64,000 nucleotides of DNA from Moheibacter sp035515075 (GTDB lineage Bacteria > Bacteroidota > Bacteroidia > Flavobacteriales > Weeksellaceae): contig DATJBZ010000013.1 of NCBI GenBank assembly GCA_035515075.1, forward strand, positions 1 to 64,000. Reading direction: 5' to 3'. The notes below the pieces were generated by a model. That model did not search any database, had not been told where the DNA came from, and worked only from the letters and a program-made list of their open reading frames with translations. Position numbers and translations under genes: made by a program. Shown one piece after another: positions 8,209 to 16,278 of this stretch; within the stretch, counting starts at the first letter, position 1; the number at the start of each line of letters is the position of its first letter.

Positions 8209-8897
8209 TATTTCTTTTCCAATAATTTTATGATGTCTGGATCGCCTGATAAATTTCGCATTTGTCGTTCGGCCCAAACCGCTCTTTTGCTGACATACGG
8301 ACTGGGTGGATGCACGCGGTATTTTTTGGGATTGGGCAAATTGACCGCAATTCTCGCGGCTTCATTGTTGGTTAAATTTTTAGCGGGTTTTTGAAAATAT
8401 CGTTGAGAAGCTGCTTCAATGCCAAAGGTACCAATGCCCATTTCAGCAACATTCAAATACATTTCCAAGATGCGTTCTTTTCCCCAAATCCATTCAATCA
8501 TGAAGGTAAAATAGACTTCCAATCCTTTTCGAAACCACGATCTTTTTTGCCATAGAAAAACATTTTTGGCGACTTGTTGTGAAATCGTACTGGCGCCACG
8601 AACTTTTTCTCCTTTTTTCTTGTCATTGAATTCCAACGCTTTTTCGATGCTTTTCTGGTCAAAACCATTGTGAATTGCAAACAATTGGTCTTCGGAAGCG
8701 ATGACTGCTAATTTGGCGGAAACAGGCATTTCATCATAAGCGATGTAATCCCGTTTCAAGCCATGGCCTTCGATCAAACTATTGATTTGGGTGAGGGTAA
8801 TCGGTGGATTGATCCATTTCAACGCAACGATGTACGCCAAATGCGCAAAAAATAAAGTGAGCAACAAGCGTTTGAAAAATCGACCTATTCTTCTCAT
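8208..8897 (-). CDS. mtgA: monofunctional peptidoglycan transglycosylase
   Basis: This 229-residue family GT51 enzyme polymerises glycan strands from lipid II at the outer face of the inner membrane. It has an N-terminal membrane anchor (about residues 10-28). The conserved motifs are all present: IASEDQLF with the catalytic Glu, RGASTISQQVAKN, and KERILEMYLNVAEMG followed by GIEAASQRYF. No transpeptidase domain follows, as expected for MtgA. It starts 6 bases after purD and overlaps ybaK by one base. Confidence 0.93.
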   Translation of the reverse strand: MRRIGRFFKRLLLTLFFAHLAYIVALKWINPPITLTQINSLIEGHGLKRDYIAYDEMPVSAKLAVIASEDQLFAIHNGFDQKSIEKALEFNDKKKGEKVRGASTISQQVAKNVFLWQKRSWFRKGLEVYFTFMIEWIWGKERILEMYLNVAEMGIGTFGIEAASQRYFQKPAKNLTNNEAARIAVNLPNPKKYRVHPPSPYVSKRAVWAERQMRNLSGDPDIIKLLEKK

Positions 8898-8903
8898 CTC
8901 AAC

Positions 8904-10181
8904 TTAAAGCAAACCAATGTCATTTCGGTAATATTCGTAATCAAAATGGATTTTTTTGATGTTTTCATAAGCGATTGCCCGTGCTTCTTCCAATGTTTTT
9001 CCTAAACCAACGACATTGAGCACTCGACCGCCCGAAGTGACGATTTGGTCATCGATTTTTTTGGCGCCTGCAATGAAATATGGTGATTTGACATTTTCTA
9101 AACCTCGGATTTCAAAACCTTTTTCATAGCTCAACGGATAACCGCCCGAAACCATGACGACACAACAAGCATGTTGTTGGGTGAATTTCAATTCAAAAGA
9201 TTCTCCTTGGTTGGCTTTGGAAATCACGTCCAGTAAATCATTTTCCATCAAAGGCAAAACGACTTGGGTTTCTGGATCACCCATTCTCAAATTGTATTCC
9301 AATAGATAAACGCCTTTGGTCGTGATCATCAAGCCAAAGAAAATGATGCCCGAAAAAAGCAAATCCTCTGCCAACAATCCGTTCAAAGTCGGTTGTAAAA
9401 TGTCTTTTTCAAATGCTGCAAAATGGTTTTCTTTCAACAAAGGATTCGGTGCCAAAACGCCCATTCCTCCGGTGTTCAAACCTGTTTCTCCTTCGCCAAT
9501 TTTTTTGTGGTCCTTGGCAGAAACGAAAGGAACGATTTCTTTTCCATTGAAAATCGACAAAATCGACGCTTCAAATCCTTCCAAATATTCTTCGATGACC
9601 ACTTCACTTCCTGCATCACCAAAGGTTTTGTCTTCCATGATGTCCAACACTGCCGCTTTGGCTTCGTTGAAGTTTTGACAAATGATCACCCCTTTTCCAG
9701 CCGCCAAACCACTCGCTTTGACCACGATTGGGTATTCTTGGTTTTTCAAATAATCAATCGCCAACATCGGTCCTTTGAAGGTGGCGTATTTTGCGGTTTT
9801 CACGCCATGTTTTGCCATGAAATCTTTGGCAAAGGCTTTGCTGGCTTCCAATTGTGCTGCTTTTTGGTCAGGACCAAAAATGTTCAATCCTGCTTCTTGA
9901 AACAAATCGACAATGCCTCTGGACAATTCATCTTCTGGGCCAACAAATGTCAAATCGATTTGTTTCAATTGCGCAAAATGACGTATTTCTTCCAAAGATT
10001 TTAAGGTGATGTTGGTGCCCAATTCTGCCGTTCCAGCATTGCCAGGCGAAAAATACAAATCGACTTCATATTCATTCAAAATGGCATCCTGGTTAAATTT
10101 CCAACCGATGGCGTGTTCTCTTCCTCCAGAACCAATAATTAAGATTTTTTTGGGGGATGAAGATGAAATTTGTGTGGTCAT
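8904..10181 (-). CDS. purD: phosphoribosylamine-glycine ligase
   Basis: This 425-residue GAR synthetase catalyses the ATP-dependent joining of glycine to phosphoribosylamine in purine synthesis. The N-terminal KILIIGSGGREHAIGWK, the FVGPEDELSRGIVD loop, the ATP-grasp stretch KASGLAAGKGV, the TGGMG turn, and EYNLRMGDPETQ are all recognisable. The ATG at 10181 was chosen over an upstream TTG. A CATCTTTG sequence about 25 bases upstream is one base off the -7 consensus. mtgA and ybaK follow in the same operon. Confidence 0.95.
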   Translation of the reverse strand: MTTQISSSSPKKILIIGSGGREHAIGWKFNQDAILNEYEVDLYFSPGNAGTAELGTNITLKSLEEIRHFAQLKQIDLTFVGPEDELSRGIVDLFQEAGLNIFGPDQKAAQLEASKAFAKDFMAKHGVKTAKYATFKGPMLAIDYLKNQEYPIVVKASGLAAGKGVIICQNFNEAKAAVLDIMEDKTFGDAGSEVVIEEYLEGFEASILSIFNGKEIVPFVSAKDHKKIGEGETGLNTGGMGVLAPNPLLKENHFAAFEKDILQPTLNGLLAEDLLFSGIIFFGLMITTKGVYLLEYNLRMGDPETQVVLPLMENDLLDVISKANQGESFELKFTQQHACCVVMVSGGYPLSYEKGFEIRGLENVKSPYFIAGAKKIDDQIVTSGGRVLNVVGLGKTLEEARAIAYENIKKIHFDYEYYRNDIGLL

Positions 10182-10215
10182 AATTGATAATTTTGTGTGC
10201 TGCAAAGATGAAGAA

Positions 10216-10716
10216 TTAATGGCTTTTTGAAGTCATAATTCGTGAATAAAGTTCATTTCTCATGGCAGCCTCTTGAAAAGTCAAACTCAATTCAAAATCC
10301 GTTTTAAAAAAAGGCGTCCAAAAGTAAGGATGATTCAAATGCTCAGCATTGGTTTTGATGAGAATTGTTTTTTCATACAATTTTTCGCATTGAAAGCTTT
10401 TGCTCTTAAAATACATGCTGAGCGGTGTCATGCTGCTGAACAAGGTCGCATGAAAACGACGAGGATAAATATAGATGTTTTTGTCGTCCACAGCCACCTC
10501 AATTTTTGTTAACAAAGACGAAGTATAATTGATTTTACTTTTGGAAAATACCAAAAATTCCACCGATTCATAAAAAGTAACTTTCGGTAGTTTTTCCAAG
10601 TTTTTTCTGAACTTTTTGCCTCTATTCACTAAAAACAAGGAATAGCATAGAAGCAACAAGAAAAATCCACCGAAAATGAACAGAAAAGTTTGAAATTCAG
10701 TCATATTTATACCCAT
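10216..10716 (-). CDS. single-pass membrane protein of unknown function
   Basis: The protein has about 166 residues from the ATG at 10716, or 162 from a second ATG at 10704. One hydrophobic helix near the N-terminus (TFLFIFGGFFLLLLCYSLFL) is followed by a basic, beta-rich cytoplasmic domain of about 130 residues resembling a small PH-like fold in strand pattern only. No family was recognised. It lies 34 bases upstream of purD and 71 bases after the cytochrome gene on the same strand, so co-transcription is possible. Confidence 0.55.
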   Translation of the reverse strand: MGINMTEFQTFLFIFGGFFLLLLCYSLFLVNRGKKFRKNLEKLPKVTFYESVEFLVFSKSKINYTSSLLTKIEVAVDDKNIYIYPRRFHATLFSSMTPLSMYFKSKSFQCEKLYEKTILIKTNAEHLNHPYFWTPFFKTDFELSLTFQEAAMRNELYSRIMTSKSH

Positions 10717-10787
10717 AAATTGAAAGCGAATAATTGATGGTTTCAATTAGACTTTATTTACTCAACAGAAATAAAAAACATCAATTT

Positions 10788-11201
10788 TTATTCTCCACGC
10801 TCTAGTTCTACTGGTTTTTCGTTTCCATTGTGGCAAGTCGCACAATTCACCGCGAATTCAGCTGGGTTCTTTGTTTTGAAATACTTCTTGTTGATGCCCA
10901 TCGTCATTTTCATCATGGCTCGCGCTGTTTCTTTGTGTGGATTGGCATCACTGGCAAAATCCAATTTGTTGTCAGCACCGGGTGCATGACAAAAACTGCA
11001 TTTCACGCCCAAAGCTTCGTTGAAGCTTTCCATGGCTGCTTTCAAATGTTCTTCTGAAACGTTCTTTGGAAAAACTTTCAAATTTTTGAAAGTAGGATTT
11101 TTGGAGATTTCATAGCCTACATCTTTTGAAGGTTGGTTGAATGCGGTCAAAACTGAGAATGACAACAACAGAATGGCTAAAAAAGGAATGTTTTTTCTCA
11201 T
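10788..11201 (-). CDS. exported dihaem c-type cytochrome
   Basis: A 137-residue protein with a cleavable signal peptide and two CxxCH haem sites, CSFCH and CATCH. The spacing and the PKNVSEEHLKAAMESFN lead-in match the small periplasmic cytochromes of Bacteroidetes, which are distantly related to the reaction-centre cytochrome c subunit fold. It should carry electrons in the periplasm; the partner is unknown. The ATG at 11201 directly precedes the basic n-region of the signal (MRKN). A near-consensus -7 sequence (TAATTTTA) lies upstream. Confidence 0.85.
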   Translation of the reverse strand: MRKNIPFLAILLLSFSVLTAFNQPSKDVGYEISKNPTFKNLKVFPKNVSEEHLKAAMESFNEALGVKCSFCHAPGADNKLDFASDANPHKETARAMMKMTMGINKKYFKTKNPAEFAVNCATCHNGNEKPVELERGE

Positions 11202-11312
11202 GGCAATTGATTTAATCGTAAAATTAAGAATTTTAAACGGGTGTTTTTGTAAACCTCAAAAATATTTTCTGATGCTCTAGTACTCATTTTAAATCAGAAG
11301 CAGTCAAATGTT

Positions 11313-12494
11313 TCAATGAAAATAGGCACAAGAACAACCTGTCCAAAGCTGTTCGTCAGCCGTTTGGTCCATGTTTGCCTTATCTGATTTTGTCATGCGC
11401 ACCAAATTCATCCAATATTCTGGTTTTTCTTTTTCAGGATGCCAAATGAACATCATCCGCAATTCTGCCTTGGAAAAATGGCCTTCAACATCTTCAAAAA
11501 TGGCGGCATAGTCTTTTCTTTTTTGTAAGATATACTGTGTTTTGTCTTGGATTTCATCGATTGCATTTTGATCGGGATGCAGATTGACGCCTTTTCCAGC
11601 AAAGGAATACAAAGGTTTCAATACATAATCCGATAGATTTTCTGTTGAAGGAAATTCATCTAAAAAATAAGTGGTTGGAATGAATGGATGTTTTAGTTTG
11701 GGCAAAAGGAATTTCGATACTTTGAAAAACCAATTGGGGTGCGTAATCCATTCCACGTCCAAATCTTCTTTCCAATCAAAATTCAATGGTAAATCAGGGT
11801 AATTGGCCAATTCTTCTAAAATCACACGGTTGTAAATGCGATGAATTGGAATGAGTTGTTCGTTTTTTTCGAAATATAATTTTTTGCCTTTCTTTTGAAT
11901 TTTAGAAATGCAGACTGTGCTGATTCCTAGCATTTTTTCAGTGAACCGAAAGTCGATGGCTGTTTTTTGTTTTTCTGGATATATTTCCATCAGAACGACA
12001 TTTTCTGTTGGGCAGTTTCCGACAATCAATTGTTTCAATTCAGAAAAATACCTTTCAAAAGGAATCGAGTCATTCAATTCTTTCAGGAAAGGATAGATTT
12101 CACCATAAGTTTCTTGCTGGATTTTCATGAAAGCAAACAGTGATGGAAAGGCTTGCAATTCGATGAGTTGGGGCGTGACTTCTTGGTTTTCATCTTGGCA
12201 AATTCCAAAGTCAAAAATTAAAAAATGCGGAATTTTTGTGTCGTTGGCGGTGCGGAAATTGTCAGGAATAGCGGTTTGCAAGGTTGCTTCTGGCAAAGCT
12301 TGAATTTGCGCAATGATGGCTTCAGAAGCTTCCATCACTTTTTCTCGAAAGGATTGAGGCAAGAAAATCGGGCTTTCGCTCAATTTGAAGGCCAAAGGCA
12401 TGCTTGCTTTTTCTTCGATTTTCGCCACCAATTCTTGGTGTTTTTCTTTGGAGAAATTTTGGTTGAAAGCGTGTCGAAGTTCAGGAATCATCAT
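11313..12494 (-). CDS. ATP-grasp-like ligase, third gene of a putative biosynthetic trio
   Basis: This 393-residue protein is not assigned to a named enzyme. The C-terminal half shows an ATP-grasp-like pattern: VLKPLYSFAGKGV (291-303) as the lysine and glycine-rich loop, YILQKRKDY (321-329), and NLVRMTKSDKANM (363-375) as likely Mg-ATP residues. The IPHFLIFDFGICQDE segment (88-102) looks like a substrate region. It ends in an unusual WTGCSCAYFH tail with two closely spaced cysteines. Two ATGs open the gene, 7 bases after the amidotransferase stop. With a carboxylate-amine ligase two genes upstream, a peptide-bond-forming role is likely by inference. Confidence 0.6.
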   Translation of the reverse strand: MMIPELRHAFNQNFSKEKHQELVAKIEEKASMPLAFKLSESPIFLPQSFREKVMEASEAIIAQIQALPEATLQTAIPDNFRTANDTKIPHFLIFDFGICQDENQEVTPQLIELQAFPSLFAFMKIQQETYGEIYPFLKELNDSIPFERYFSELKQLIVGNCPTENVVLMEIYPEKQKTAIDFRFTEKMLGISTVCISKIQKKGKKLYFEKNEQLIPIHRIYNRVILEELANYPDLPLNFDWKEDLDVEWITHPNWFFKVSKFLLPKLKHPFIPTTYFLDEFPSTENLSDYVLKPLYSFAGKGVNLHPDQNAIDEIQDKTQYILQKRKDYAAIFEDVEGHFSKAELRMMFIWHPEKEKPEYWMNLVRMTKSDKANMDQTADEQLWTGCSCAYFH

Positions 12495-12501
12495 TGGAGC
12501 T

Positions 12502-13338
12502 TTAGAGAAGGTTGTCGTTTTTTTGAAGGATGCAATTCACAGCATTGTGCAAGAATTTCGGTAAAATTTCCGCTTGGGTTTTCTTGATTTTGTCCTCATC
12601 ATCGGCGCGGTCCAGAGTTTCTAAATAGTTGTTCAGACCAATTTTCTCGATCAATTTTTGCTTGTAATTTTCATCGACCAATTTGCACATCACATCTTCC
12701 GCTTCTGCTTCGGGATGGAATTGTGTGCCGATGATTTCATCCGAAAAACGAATCGCCATCAAAGCACGCGACAAATTTCGGTGGGCACGAAAACGCTCAA
12801 TTGCCAGAATTTTGATGTCCAAACGTTTCATTTTTCTGAAATTCGGTTGCAAACATTGGAACGAACGGGAATCGACGGCGTAAAACGGTTGATCTAAATT
12901 TTCAAAAAGCCAATCTTTTTTACCAAATCGTGTGAGATATATTGGTAAAATTCCAAAAGAATAAGTTTCCCTTTCGATGACTTTGGCCAATTTCCAATGG
13001 ATTAAAGCGACTTGGAAAGAATGGCAAATCAGGAAAGCGTGTTTTTTGAGAGGCGAGCTTTGGTTGTGCAGCAATAAGTTATCCAAGAAATCAGTAAAAT
13101 CTTTTTCCCATGGCAAACCGGATAAATTGGGATTGCCTGGTCCACCTGATGAGATAAAAATGTCAAAGTCCTCTATGGAAGGCATCTCATACAAATGGCG
13201 CACATCAAAAATTTGGATCAAAAATTCATTCGCATGCGTTTGGGTGAAATTTTCGACCAAATCCACCAAATTCTTCATGCCCAAATTGGGTTCATTGTTG
13301 TTCATGTCGAGCAAGGCAATTCGGAGGGTTTTATGCAT
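12502..13338 (-). CDS. class I glutamine amidotransferase-like protein
   Basis: A 278-residue protein with the class I GATase fold. ISSGGPGNP (62-70) forms the oxyanion strand, Cys105 in LICHSFQ is the nucleophile in place of the usual GxCxGxQ elbow, and His208/Glu210 in GTQFHPEAE complete the triad. All three catalytic residues are present, but the elbow lacks its first glycine. It could release ammonia from glutamine or, like GGH and PuuD relatives, cleave gamma-glutamyl bonds. Its ATG overlaps the upstream ligase gene by 8 bases, implying translational coupling. Confidence 0.75.
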   Translation of the reverse strand: MHKTLRIALLDMNNNEPNLGMKNLVDLVENFTQTHANEFLIQIFDVRHLYEMPSIEDFDIFISSGGPGNPNLSGLPWEKDFTDFLDNLLLHNQSSPLKKHAFLICHSFQVALIHWKLAKVIERETYSFGILPIYLTRFGKKDWLFENLDQPFYAVDSRSFQCLQPNFRKMKRLDIKILAIERFRAHRNLSRALMAIRFSDEIIGTQFHPEAEAEDVMCKLVDENYKQKLIEKIGLNNYLETLDRADDEDKIKKTQAEILPKFLHNAVNCILQKNDNLL

Positions 13339-14452
13339 GGCTAATTTCCTTTTCGGTTTCTTCGATCATGTAATCCACTACCTTTTCCAAGCTTCCCGTT
13401 GCTTCGAAAACTTTCAATTGTCGATCCGCGCCTGTTCCGTTTTTGATGATTTCACGGGCATAAGCGACTTCTTTTCTACAATCCAATTCGTCGACGACGT
13501 CGTCAACAAATTCAATCAATTCTTCCAATAAATCCTCGTAGGGCACATTTTCTTCTTTGCCCAAATCGATCAAACTGGAATGGATGCCATTTTTACCTGC
13601 GCGCCATTTGTTTTCTGCGATGAAAATCCGTCGGTATTCTCTGAAACTGATGTTGGCGCGGTGCATTTTGTGAATTTTTGCTACCAAACTTTGGACGATC
13701 GCTGCAAGACAAACAGTCTCTTCAATCGTAAAAGGCATGTCGCAAATCCGAAATTCGATGGTCGGATAAACAGGATGAATCCGCAAATCCCACCAAATTT
13801 TCTTGGCATTATCGATGGTATTGGTCTTGATGAGCAAAGCGATGTAATTGTCCAAATCGGCCACACTGGAGAAATAACTGGGAATGCCTGTGCGCGGGAA
13901 TTTCGCAAAAACTTCTTGTCGGTAAGATTTGAATCCGGTATTTCTGCCGAGCCAAAAGGGCGAATTGGTGGACAAGGCAAAGACGTGTGGCAAAAAATAG
14001 CGGATCACGTTTTGGATGCGCAAACCTTCTTCTCGGTTAGGAATGGCAACGTGGATGTGTAGGCCAAATACCAAATTTTCACGGGCCACGTCACCTAAAT
14101 CATTCACGATTTTGTGGTAACGTTCTGCGGTAACGATTTCATTCAATTTCCAATCTGAAAAAGGATGGGTGCCACCGCCGGCGATTCGTAAACCTTGTCG
14201 ATGGGCGATTTCAATCAAGCTTTTTCGCAGACTTTTCAGTTCCGAACGAACTTGTGCCACGTTTTGACAAATGCCAGTGCCCAATTCCACGGCAGAAGCG
14301 TGCATTTCATGCTTCAAACTTTCATTGAGAATCGGTTTCCCTTCTTCAATGATTTTGTACACATGCGAAACCAAATCGCGCGTTTCTGCGTCAATGATTT
14401 GGTATTCTTCTTCAATTCCCAAAGTAAATTGATGTGCGTTGGCTTTGTTCAT
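13331..14452 (-). CDS. YbdK-type carboxylate-amine ligase (GCS2 family)
   Basis: This 373-residue protein belongs to glutamate-cysteine ligase family 2. The hallmark LGIEEEYQ (11-18), HEMHASAVELGTG, RIAGGGTHPFSDW, GLHIHVAIP, and RTGIPSYF are all visible. Members join a carboxylate, usually the gamma-carboxyl of glutamate, to an amine with ATP; many have only weak Glu-Cys ligase activity and an unknown true substrate. The ATG at 14452 fits the family start better than a TTG six codons earlier. It heads an operon with a GATase and an ATP-grasp-like gene, which points to a multi-step product. Confidence 0.85.
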   Translation of the reverse strand: MNKANAHQFTLGIEEEYQIIDAETRDLVSHVYKIIEEGKPILNESLKHEMHASAVELGTGICQNVAQVRSELKSLRKSLIEIAHRQGLRIAGGGTHPFSDWKLNEIVTAERYHKIVNDLGDVARENLVFGLHIHVAIPNREEGLRIQNVIRYFLPHVFALSTNSPFWLGRNTGFKSYRQEVFAKFPRTGIPSYFSSVADLDNYIALLIKTNTIDNAKKIWWDLRIHPVYPTIEFRICDMPFTIEETVCLAAIVQSLVAKIHKMHRANISFREYRRIFIAENKWRAGKNGIHSSLIDLGKEENVPYEDLLEELIEFVDDVVDELDCRKEVAYAREIIKNGTGADRQLKVFEATGSLEKVVDYMIEETEKEISHA

Positions 14453-14469
14453 GATCAATGAATTAATCA

Positions 14470-14491
14470 AAAATTGAAAATCATCAATTTT
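14470..14491 (-). promoter_or_regulatory. inverted repeat before the ligase operon
   Basis: AAAATTGA and TCAATTTT form a perfect 8-bp inverted repeat around 6 bases, 18 bases upstream of the ATG at 14452. It may be an operator or a leader hairpin; no regulator is identified. Confidence 0.3.
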
Positions 14492-14686
14492 CTACTGCAA
14501 TTTAGGTTTTATTTGGATGAAATTGAGGGTTTTTCTAAACTTAATTTGAATCTTTCTAAAGTGCCAAAAATATTTCCTAGACGATGAGAAGTTGTTATTC
14601 GGCAAGAATTTACAGAACGTCAAGAAAGGTTTCTTCAACAGCAAATGGAAATGTTTGACCAAGGCATTGAATGATTTTGAAATGGC

Positions 14687-15130
14687 TTATTCCTCTAATT
14701 CTACACTTTGTCTGGCGACCAATTGCCACGCTTGATTTTCTTGGGTCCAAATTTCCAAAATCCGCAATTTCATGTCAAATGACTTTCCTTGGTAAGTGCC
14801 TTGCACCCATACATCTCTTCTCGTCCAGATGACATTGGTTTGTATTGCTTTCATTTCAATGGGAGAAACGGAGGTGAAACTTTGGTAAGTAACTTGATGT
14901 GTTGGGAGATTTTTGATCAGACTTTCTTTTGTTTCAATCCATGCATTGGAATGTCCCAAGGTCAAGTTCGAATGCAGCAGTTTTTGCAAAGTTATTGTGT
15001 CTTTGTCGAGCAAAGATTGGTCGAGTTGTGCAATCGATTGCATGATTTGAAGACTGTCTGAATGAATTTGTGCAGTCAGTAGCCCGCTCAAACAAGCGGT
15101 CAATAATAAACTGAAAAGTTTTGATTTCAT
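14687..15130 (-). CDS. exported NTF2-like (DUF4440/SnoaL) protein
   Basis: This 147-residue protein has a signal peptide ending near LLTAQ and a single NTF2-like cone domain of the DUF4440 type. The helical start IMQSIAQLDQSLLDKD, the LHSNLTLGHSNAW turn, and the strand WQLVARQSVELEE are typical. Such proteins often bind small hydrophobic molecules; catalysis is not evident. It lies 28 bases after the last gene of the YceI/porin operon, on the same strand. Confidence 0.7.
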   Translation of the reverse strand: MKSKLFSLLLTACLSGLLTAQIHSDSLQIMQSIAQLDQSLLDKDTITLQKLLHSNLTLGHSNAWIETKESLIKNLPTHQVTYQSFTSVSPIEMKAIQTNVIWTRRDVWVQGTYQGKSFDMKLRILEIWTQENQAWQLVARQSVELEE

Positions 15131-15158
15131 GTTTCAAATGTAGTCAAAACGAAGTGGT

Positions 15159-15734
15159 TTAATCTTTATTGAAGATGATTTTCACCAAAACATTGTTGAT
15201 CGCCAAACTATACGCTAAGCTCATGAAAATCAACCATGAAATTAAAAATGAAGTAAATTTTTCTACGCCGAATTGGAGAAATTCATTGTTGGAAAAAATC
15301 TGCATCACCAACATGACTACTGCATAAGCCACGGAAATGATGAGGTAAGCCATTCTTTTGTATTGTACTTTGAACAAGAAAGTGTAGAAATAAAACAACA
15401 AAAGCGCCGCCAAATAACCGCCAAAAGTGACCAAGGCAATGCCTTTGAAATCGAATTGATTTTCGGCAATGTATATTTCGGGCATATAATCATCCAAAAG
15501 ATACAAGACAATCGCCAAACCTAAAAAAACAGCATAGCTTTGTGCGCTGGCAATCAGTAAATTTAGCACTTTGGGTTTGATTTTTATTTTGTCTCCGTTG
15601 AATAAGAAGACCGACAAGGCAAAAATCAGTGGCAAAAATAACAAAGATTTTCCAGTAGATGGAAGGATAATTACAGTCAGAATGATGAACAACGGACTGA
15701 GTAAAACGCGGATGAATTGTTTTTTTTCTACCAT
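15159..15734 (-). CDS. polytopic membrane protein, unknown function
   Basis: The protein has 191 residues with about six transmembrane helices and short basic loops (KKQFIR, GDKIKIKPK, KVQYKRM). No conserved motif was recognised. The ATG at 15734 (MVEKKQ) was preferred over an upstream in-frame codon because it lies 4 bases after the preceding gene. Its position behind two exported genes suggests a cell-envelope role. Confidence 0.6.
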   Translation of the reverse strand: MVEKKQFIRVLLSPLFIILTVIILPSTGKSLLFLPLIFALSVFLFNGDKIKIKPKVLNLLIASAQSYAVFLGLAIVLYLLDDYMPEIYIAENQFDFKGIALVTFGGYLAALLLFYFYTFLFKVQYKRMAYLIISVAYAVVMLVMQIFSNNEFLQFGVEKFTSFLISWLIFMSLAYSLAINNVLVKIIFNKD

Positions 15735-15738
15735 TTTC

Positions 15739-16263
15739 TTACGATGTTTTGAGCCATATCGATAGGTTGATTTCTTCTTTAACTTTGATAGCGCCACCCA
15801 ATTTTTGGGGAGGAGTGAGGTTGAAATCACTGAATTTCAATTGAACGTTTCCTCTTAATCCATTTTTTTCAGCATTGAATTTCAAGTTTTGAAAATTTCG
15901 GATTTTTCCAGCCAAATCAATGCGCAAATTGTAATTGTAGGCATTGCCTGATTTCTTGACTTCACTGACGTGGATGTGCACAAAGGGATATTCTTTTTCT
16001 CTGAGCGTTTTCCTGAAATCTCTGGTAAGTAAAAAATTTCCGCAGCCAAATTCCTTGACAGGAACCTTGTAATGAATGCCTTTTTTGTGGTTTAAAAAAA
16101 GCGTGTCTTGGGTCTCCAAACGATAATCGCAATCGTAATTGCCGATGGAAGTTGAGCCTTTTACACTGAATACTTTTGAGTGCAACAAGATGTATTCATT
16201 TTTGTTGGTTGTAAAACTTCCGAATACCAACAAACTCATAAAAAGAAGACCTAAGACACGCAT
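15739..16263 (-). CDS. exported YceI-like protein, divergent
   Basis: The protein has 174 residues with an N-terminal signal peptide. The strand order, the VKGSTSIGNYDCDY opening and the closing LKFSDFNLTPPQKLGGAIKVKEEINLSIWL match the YceI lipocalin-like fold, in which DF-L-PP is a usual signature. Two cysteines (NYDCDY and EFGCGNF) could form a disulphide. It pairs with a second YceI gene on the far side of a porin gene, 15 bases away. Polyisoprenoid or other lipid binding is a family property, not shown here. Confidence 0.7.
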   Translation of the reverse strand: MRVLGLLFMSLLVFGSFTTNKNEYILLHSKVFSVKGSTSIGNYDCDYRLETQDTLFLNHKKGIHYKVPVKEFGCGNFLLTRDFRKTLREKEYPFVHIHVSEVKKSGNAYNYNLRIDLAGKIRNFQNLKFNAEKNGLRGNVQLKFSDFNLTPPQKLGGAIKVKEEINLSIWLKTS

Positions 16264-16278
16264 AATTGTTGTTTAATT

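Noticed and set aside
9423..10004. Long plus-strand open frame opposite purD, and similar ones opposite relA/spoT (36619-37227) and the S41 gene (40508-41104)
   Set aside because: They are antisense shadows created by the codon bias of strongly supported genes; their products have no protein-like features.
14588..14674. Short plus-strand open stretch ending QQQMEMFDQGIE-stop between the ligase operon and the DUF4440 gene
   Set aside because: It is only 28 codons with no start codon and no recognisable family. It may be a gene remnant but cannot be supported.
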